Origin: an uncultured Alphaproteobacteria bacterium
GTDB lineage: Bacteria; Pseudomonadota; Alphaproteobacteria; Puniceispirillales; Puniceispirillaceae
Reading direction: 5' to 3'
Assembly: GCA_913031555.1 (NCBI GenBank)
Contig: CAJWDO010000045.1
Coordinates: forward strand, 1 to 9,466
Length of the DNA: 9,466 bases
Shown piece after piece: positions 5,992-9,466 of the stretch. The notes beneath the pieces were generated by a model. The model made no database searches. It worked only from the letters and a program-made list of their open reading frames with translations, and was not told the DNA's origin. Position 1 is the stretch's first letter, and every line of letters starts with the position of its first letter. The position numbers were made by a program, and so were the translations under genes.

Positions 5992-7890
5992 GTGGCGGGT
6001 TATTGGGACGTCTATGAGAAGGCGCAGTCCGATGTTGCGGCATTCTGGATGCAGGCTGCTGGGGCCATAGACTGGCACAAGGCACCGACCCGGGCGCTGG
6101 ATCCATCGCAGCCACCCTTTCATCGCTGGTTCCCCGATGGTGAGATGAACACCTGTCACAACGCCGTCGACCGGCATGTCGCCGCAGGGCGCGGTGATCA
6201 GAAGGCGATCATCTACGACTCGCCGATCACCGGCAATGCGGCCTCACTGACCTATGCCGAACTTCAGACCGCCACGGCGCGGTTCGCCGGCATGTTGCGG
6301 CGGCTTGGTGTTGGCGCCGGTGACCGGGTCATCATCTATATGCCGATGATCCCCGAGGCGGTGATCGCGATGCTGGGATGCGCGCGTCTTGGCGCGGTGC
6401 ATTCGGTTGTCTTTGGCGGGTTTGCCGCCGCCGAACTTGCCAAGCGCATCGATGATGCGACACCAAAGGTCATGATCAGCGCGTCCTGTGGGCATGAACC
6501 GAACCGGATCGTCGCTTACAAGCCGCTGCTCGACGAGGCGATTGAATTGGCTGCCCACAAGCCGGACTCCTGCGTGATCTATCAGCGCGAGGCGCTGGCG
6601 GCTGATCTTGTCGAGGGGCGCGATCTGGAATGGCAGGCGGCGCATGAGGGGGCCGAGGAGGTGGCACCGGTGCCGGTCAAGGCCACCGACCCGCTCTACA
6701 TCCTCTACACGTCAGGGACGACCGGCCAGCCAAAGGGCGTGGTGCGCGACAATGGCGGTCATGCGGTGGCGCTGCAATGGTCGATGCCGAACATCTATGA
6801 CATCAATCCGGGCGACGTCTATTGGGCGGCGTCGGACATCGGCTGGGTGGTCGGACATTCCTATATAGTCTACGCGCCGCTGATTGCGGGATGCACGACC
6901 GTGCTGTTCGAGGGCAAACCCATCGGCACGCCGGATGCCGGTGTATTCTGGCGGGTGATCCGGGACCATGGCGTCAAGGTGCTGTTCACCGCACCGACCG
7001 CCTTTCGGGCGATCAAACGCGCCGACCCCGATGGTGAGTTTCTGAAACAATATAACACCTCGACGCTGAAACATCTGTTCCTTGCCGGTGAACGCGCGGA
7101 TCCCGATACCATCATCTGGGCGCAGGACAAGCTTGGTGTGCCGGTGATCGACCATTGGTGGCAGACCGAGACCGGCTGGTCGATCTGCGCGAATCCGGTC
7201 GGGATTGAGACGTTGCCGGTAAAGCTTGGCTCGCCCTCGGTTCCGATGCCGGGATATGTGGTCGACATCCTGGCAGAGGATGGCACGATGCGGGCGGCGA
7301 ATGAACTTGGCGCCATTGCCGTCAAACTGCCGCTGCCACCATCCTGCCTGCCGACAATCTGGGGCGCCGACGCGGCCTTTATCGAGAAATACCTGACCAC
7401 CTTCCCCGGCTATTACGAGACCGGTGATGCCGGCTACAAGGATGAGGACGGATATCTCTACATCATGGCGCGAACCGACGATGTCATAAATGTCGCCGGT
7501 CACAGGCTGTCGACGGGCCAGCTTGAGGAGGTTCTTGCCGAACATCCCGATGTCGCGGAATGCGCCGTCATCGGGGTTGCCGATGATTTGAAGGGGCAGT
7601 TGCCGCTGGGCCTGATCTGTCTTTATCCGAATTGCGAGAAACCGGTCGAACAGGTCTGCGCCGAGGCCATTGATCTGGTGAAGTCACGCGTCGGGCGGGT
7701 GTCGGCCTTCAACTTGGTTGTCGCCATCGACCGACTGCCGAAAACCAGGTCCGGCAAGGTACTTCGCGGCACCATGGCGAAGATCGCAGATGGTGTGGAA
7801 TGGAGCATGCCGGCAACGATCGACGATCCTGTCATCCTTGATGAAATCACCGTGGCGTTGACTACCCTGGGCTATCCGAAGCCGAAATAG
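5992..7890 (+). CDS. prpE: Propionyl-CoA synthetase (propionate--CoA ligase), acetyl-CoA synthetase family
   Basis: This ANL-superfamily acyl-CoA ligase (632 residues from GTG 5992; 637 if GTG 5977 is used) activates a short carboxylate to acyl-AMP and then acyl-CoA. Using the 5992 start, visible motifs are the ATP loop YTSGTTGQPKG (239-249), WWQTETGW (389-396), YYETGDAG (474-481), the hinge/A8 segment RTDDVINVAGHR (494-505), and RSGKVLRG with catalytic Lys589. The N-terminus (YWDVYEKAQSDVAAFW) matches the ACAS_N region. TETG followed by Trp rather than Gly is typical of PrpE-like over Acs-like members, so propionate (or acrylate and similar C3 acids) is the likely substrate; acetate is possible. 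Product propionyl-CoA would enter the methylmalonyl or methylcitrate route, not encoded here. The gene has its own promoter region (205 bases from the rhodanese start). The GTG 5992 start is preferred for ribosome-site spacing and family N-terminus. Confidence 0.92.
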   Translation: MAGYWDVYEKAQSDVAAFWMQAAGAIDWHKAPTRALDPSQPPFHRWFPDGEMNTCHNAVDRHVAAGRGDQKAIIYDSPITGNAASLTYAELQTATARFAGMLRRLGVGAGDRVIIYMPMIPEAVIAMLGCARLGAVHSVVFGGFAAAELAKRIDDATPKVMISASCGHEPNRIVAYKPLLDEAIELAAHKPDSCVIYQREALAADLVEGRDLEWQAAHEGAEEVAPVPVKATDPLYILYTSGTTGQPKGVVRDNGGHAVALQWSMPNIYDINPGDVYWAASDIGWVVGHSYIVYAPLIAGCTTVLFEGKPIGTPDAGVFWRVIRDHGVKVLFTAPTAFRAIKRADPDGEFLKQYNTSTLKHLFLAGERADPDTIIWAQDKLGVPVIDHWWQTETGWSICANPVGIETLPVKLGSPSVPMPGYVVDILAEDGTMRAANELGAIAVKLPLPPSCLPTIWGADAAFIEKYLTTFPGYYETGDAGYKDEDGYLYIMARTDDVINVAGHRLSTGQLEEVLAEHPDVAECAVIGVADDLKGQLPLGLICLYPNCEKPVEQVCAEAIDLVKSRVGRVSAFNLVVAIDRLPKTRSGKVLRGTMAKIADGVEWSMPATIDDPVILDEITVALTTLGYPKPK

Positions 7891-7925
7891 AGTGAATTGT
7901 GGGTGATGATTGATGGATTCTGGTC

Positions 7926-7954
7926 GGGATGCCGCGCAAAAGGGGCGGATTCCC
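7926..7954 (+). terminator. Imperfect hairpin downstream of the acyl-CoA ligase gene
   Basis: GGGATGCCGC (7926-7935) can pair with GCGGATTCCC (7945-7954), eight of ten pairs, around a 9-base A/G-rich loop. The following bases (GCTTGCCTTTC) are only mildly T-rich. It may end the ligase transcript or sit in the leader of the binding-protein gene. The rest of this 132-base gap holds only a weak promoter-like TTGCCT (7957-7962) / TTTACT (7981-7986). Confidence 0.3.
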
Positions 7955-8012
7955 GCTTGCCTTTCAATGGTCAGGTGTCCTTTACTTGCATTACGGTATT
8001 CTCATCATATTT

Positions 8013-8017
8013 GGAGG
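8013..8017 (+). promoter_or_regulatory. Strong ribosome binding site fixing the binding-protein start
   Basis: GGAGG lies 5 bases before ATG 8023. The reading frame stays open upstream to 7897, but the first residues after 8023 form a perfect secretion signal, so this site decides the start. Confidence 0.8.
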
Positions 8018-8022
8018 TCCTG

Positions 8023-9204
8023 ATGAAAAAATTGCTCATAGCGGCTATGGCGTCGGCGCTTGTCGCGACACCTGCTCTGGCTGCAGACGTGAAGATCGGC
8101 GTATTGCTCGGCTTCACCGGCCCGATTGAATCGCTGACGCCTGACATGGCGGCTGGCGCTGAACTCGCCATGAAGGAAGCCACCGAATCCGGTGCTTTCA
8201 TGGGCGGCGACTCGGTAACCAGTGTCCGCGCGGACTCAACCTGTGTTGACGCGGCAGCGGCGACCGCCGCCGCGGAACGTCTGATCACATCCGACGGTGT
8301 CAGCGGCATCATGGGCGCCGATTGTTCCGGTGTGACGATCGCCACGCTGCAGAATGTGGCCATGGCCAAGGGCGTTGCGATGATTTCGCCGTCGGCAACG
8401 TCGCCGGCGCTGTCCACGCTTGAGGATTCGGGCCTGTTCTTCCGCACGGCCCCGTCTGATGCACGTCAGGGTCAGGTTGTTGCTGAAATGCTGATGGAAA
8501 AGGGCATCAAGTCTGTTGCCATCACCTACACCAACAATGACTATGGCAAGGGTCTGGCTGACAGCATCCAGATGAACTACGAAAAGCTCGGTGGCGGCGT
8601 GACGATCAACGCGGCCCACGAAGAAGGCAAGGGTGACTACAGCGCAGAGGTTGCGGCTCTTTCGCAGGCTGGCGGTGACATGCTGGTTGTGGCCGGTTAT
8701 CTCGACCAGGGCGGCAAGATGATTATCCAGTCGTCACTCGACACCGGTGCGTTCGACACCTTCTTCCTGCCTGACGGCATGATCGGTGATGCGCTGCCAG
8801 CGGCGATCGGTGCCGACCTTGACGGTTCGATCGGCACCCTTCCGGGGACCGACAGCCCAGGCGCCACCATGCTCACTGACATGGCCAAGGCCGCAGGTTT
8901 CGCCAACGGCCCGTTCACGGCTGAGTCCTATGACGCTGCCGCGCTTATGATCATGGCCATGCAGGCTGCCGGTTCGGCTGACGCCGCTGCCTACAAGGAA
9001 AAGGTCATGATGGTTGCCAATGCTCCCGGTGAGAAGATCTTCCCGGGCGATCTTGGCAAGGCGTTGAAGATCATCGCCGAGGGCGGAGATGTCGACTATG
9101 TCGGCGCATCGGCTGTGGAATTGATTGGCGCAGGTGAGTCGGCAGGAAGCTATGCCGAGATTCTGATTGACGGTGGCAAGAATACCACCGTTGGCTACCG
9201 CTAG
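8023..9204 (+). CDS. Branched-chain amino acid/amide (Liv-type) ABC transporter periplasmic substrate-binding protein
   Basis: The 393-residue protein begins with a Sec signal peptide: MKK, a hydrophobic core (residues 4-15), then cleavage after A18-L-A20, leaving a mature protein from A21. The mature part is a type I periplasmic binding fold of the HAAT/Leu-Ile-Val family. Signatures are KIGVLLGFTGPIESL (24-38), GADCSG (98-103), the ligand loop SPSATSPALS (122-131), FFRTAPSD (139-146) and ITYTNNDYGKG (167-177). Cys74 and Cys101 are spaced like the disulfide pair of LivJ, so a periplasmic disulfide is likely. Ligands of this family include branched-chain amino acids, amides, urea, aromatic acids and other carboxylates; this one cannot be assigned. 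It is followed by a strong terminator and then the transporter ATPase gene. The longer reading frame from 7897 is rejected because it buries the signal peptide. Confidence 0.92.
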   Translation: MKKLLIAAMASALVATPALAADVKIGVLLGFTGPIESLTPDMAAGAELAMKEATESGAFMGGDSVTSVRADSTCVDAAAATAAAERLITSDGVSGIMGADCSGVTIATLQNVAMAKGVAMISPSATSPALSTLEDSGLFFRTAPSDARQGQVVAEMLMEKGIKSVAITYTNNDYGKGLADSIQMNYEKLGGGVTINAAHEEGKGDYSAEVAALSQAGGDMLVVAGYLDQGGKMIIQSSLDTGAFDTFFLPDGMIGDALPAAIGADLDGSIGTLPGTDSPGATMLTDMAKAAGFANGPFTAESYDAAALMIMAMQAAGSADAAAYKEKVMMVANAPGEKIFPGDLGKALKIIAEGGDVDYVGASAVELIGAGESAGSYAEILIDGGKNTTVGYR

Positions 9205-9219
9205 GATCAAAACGTTTTC

Positions 9220-9257
9220 AAACGGCCCGGATGTCACGTCTGGGCCGTTTTTCTTTT
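9220..9257 (+). terminator. Rho-independent terminator between binding protein and ATPase genes
   Basis: AAACGGCCCGGA (9220-9231) pairs with TCTGGGCCGTTT (9239-9250) through 12 positions including one G-U pair, closing a 7-base loop. The T tract TTTTTCTTTT (9248-9257) follows. It sits 16 bases after the binding-protein stop. Partial read-through would supply the downstream transporter genes at lower level than the binding protein. Confidence 0.9.
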
Positions 9258-9308
9258 ATGTGTGTTTTCTTGAATACCTGTCTGTTTTGATGCCTGTGCC
9301 GGTGCTGC

Positions 9309-9466
9309 ATGATCGTCGTTGAAAACCTTTCCAAGCATTTTGGAGGCATCAAGGCCGTCAATGATGTCTCTTTGTCGATCGCGCCGGGAACGATCACCGG
9401 CCTGATTGGCCCGAATGGTGCTGGCAAGACGACGTTGTTCCATGTAATAGCTGGCCTGCATGCCCC
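9309..9466 (+). CDS. livG: Liv-type ABC transporter ATP-binding protein, 3' truncated by window end
   Basis: The first 52 codons of an ABC ATPase are visible. IVVENLSKHFGGIKAVNDVS at residues 2-21 is the A-loop region, and the Walker A motif GPNGAGKTT is at about residues 37-45, followed by LFHVIAGL. FGGIKAV near the N-terminus and FHVIAG after Walker A are typical of LivG, one of two ATPases of branched-chain amino acid/amide importers (LivF usually lacks this GG arrangement). The signature motif, Walker B and remainder lie beyond the window. The ATG at 9309 has no clear ribosome site within 20 bases, but no better in-frame start exists. It follows the binding-protein gene after a 104-base gap with a terminator; permease genes livH and livM presumably follow. 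Confidence 0.85.
   Translation, partial: MIVVENLSKHFGGIKAVNDVSLSIAPGTITGLIGPNGAGKTTLFHVIAGLHA

Noticed and set aside
6712..7545. Minus-strand open frame of 277 codons inside the acyl-CoA ligase gene
   Set aside because: It is the antisense shadow of strongly conserved ligase motifs; the translation has no family signature.
8004..8011. CATATT as a -10 box just before the binding-protein gene
   Set aside because: It abuts the ribosome site, so the transcript would start at or beyond the GGAGG.
7897..8022. Upstream extension of the binding-protein frame by 42 codons
   Set aside because: It would place the Sec signal peptide internally, while GGAGG and ATG 8023 give a textbook start.

Overview
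The window reads like a GC-rich chromosomal segment of a proteobacterium, most probably an alphaproteobacterium. The grounds are inference from the gene families, codon choice and a periplasmic Liv-type transporter; no rRNA or marker gene is present to fix the taxon. It holds eight complete protein genes and two partial ones, cut by the window edges. I saw no tRNA, rRNA, CRISPR array, insertion sequence or phage gene.

Region 1 (1-5355, + strand) is a dense run of six genes, read as one operon whose promoter lies upstream of the window. In order they encode the C-terminal part of a SnoaL-like (NTF2-fold) protein, a two-domain cupin, a stand-alone MetE-type (cobalamin-independent methionine synthase C-terminal) zinc methyltransferase-like protein, a small alpha/beta hydrolase, an RraA/HMG-aldolase family protein, and a serine hydrolase clearly related to 6-aminohexanoate-dimer hydrolase (NylB) and class C beta-lactamases. 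Junctions range from an 8-base overlap to a 13-base gap. This looks like a catabolic pathway (hydrolysis, methyl or C1/C2 transfer, cupin chemistry, aldol cleavage or decarboxylation). I cannot name its substrate, and I know of no described pathway with this gene set.

Region 2 (5356-5991) has a short convergent gap with a 17-base tandem duplication and a weak hairpin, then a minus-strand single-domain rhodanese, then a 205-base divergent intergenic region. That region carries a plausible sigma70-type promoter and a small perfect inverted repeat in front of the next gene.

Region 3 (5992-7890) is a propionyl-CoA synthetase-like acyl-CoA ligase (PrpE), probably starting at GTG 5992.

Region 4 (8023-9466) begins a branched-chain amino acid/amide (HAAT, Liv-type) ABC transporter. 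A secreted substrate-binding protein has a strong ribosome binding site, followed by a strong intrinsic terminator, then the start of the ATPase LivG, which is truncated by the window end. The terminator between binding protein and ATPase would give excess binding protein over membrane complex.

The genes could work together as import (Liv system), multi-step breakdown (region 1 operon) and acyl-CoA activation (PrpE). That linkage rests only on neighbourhood.
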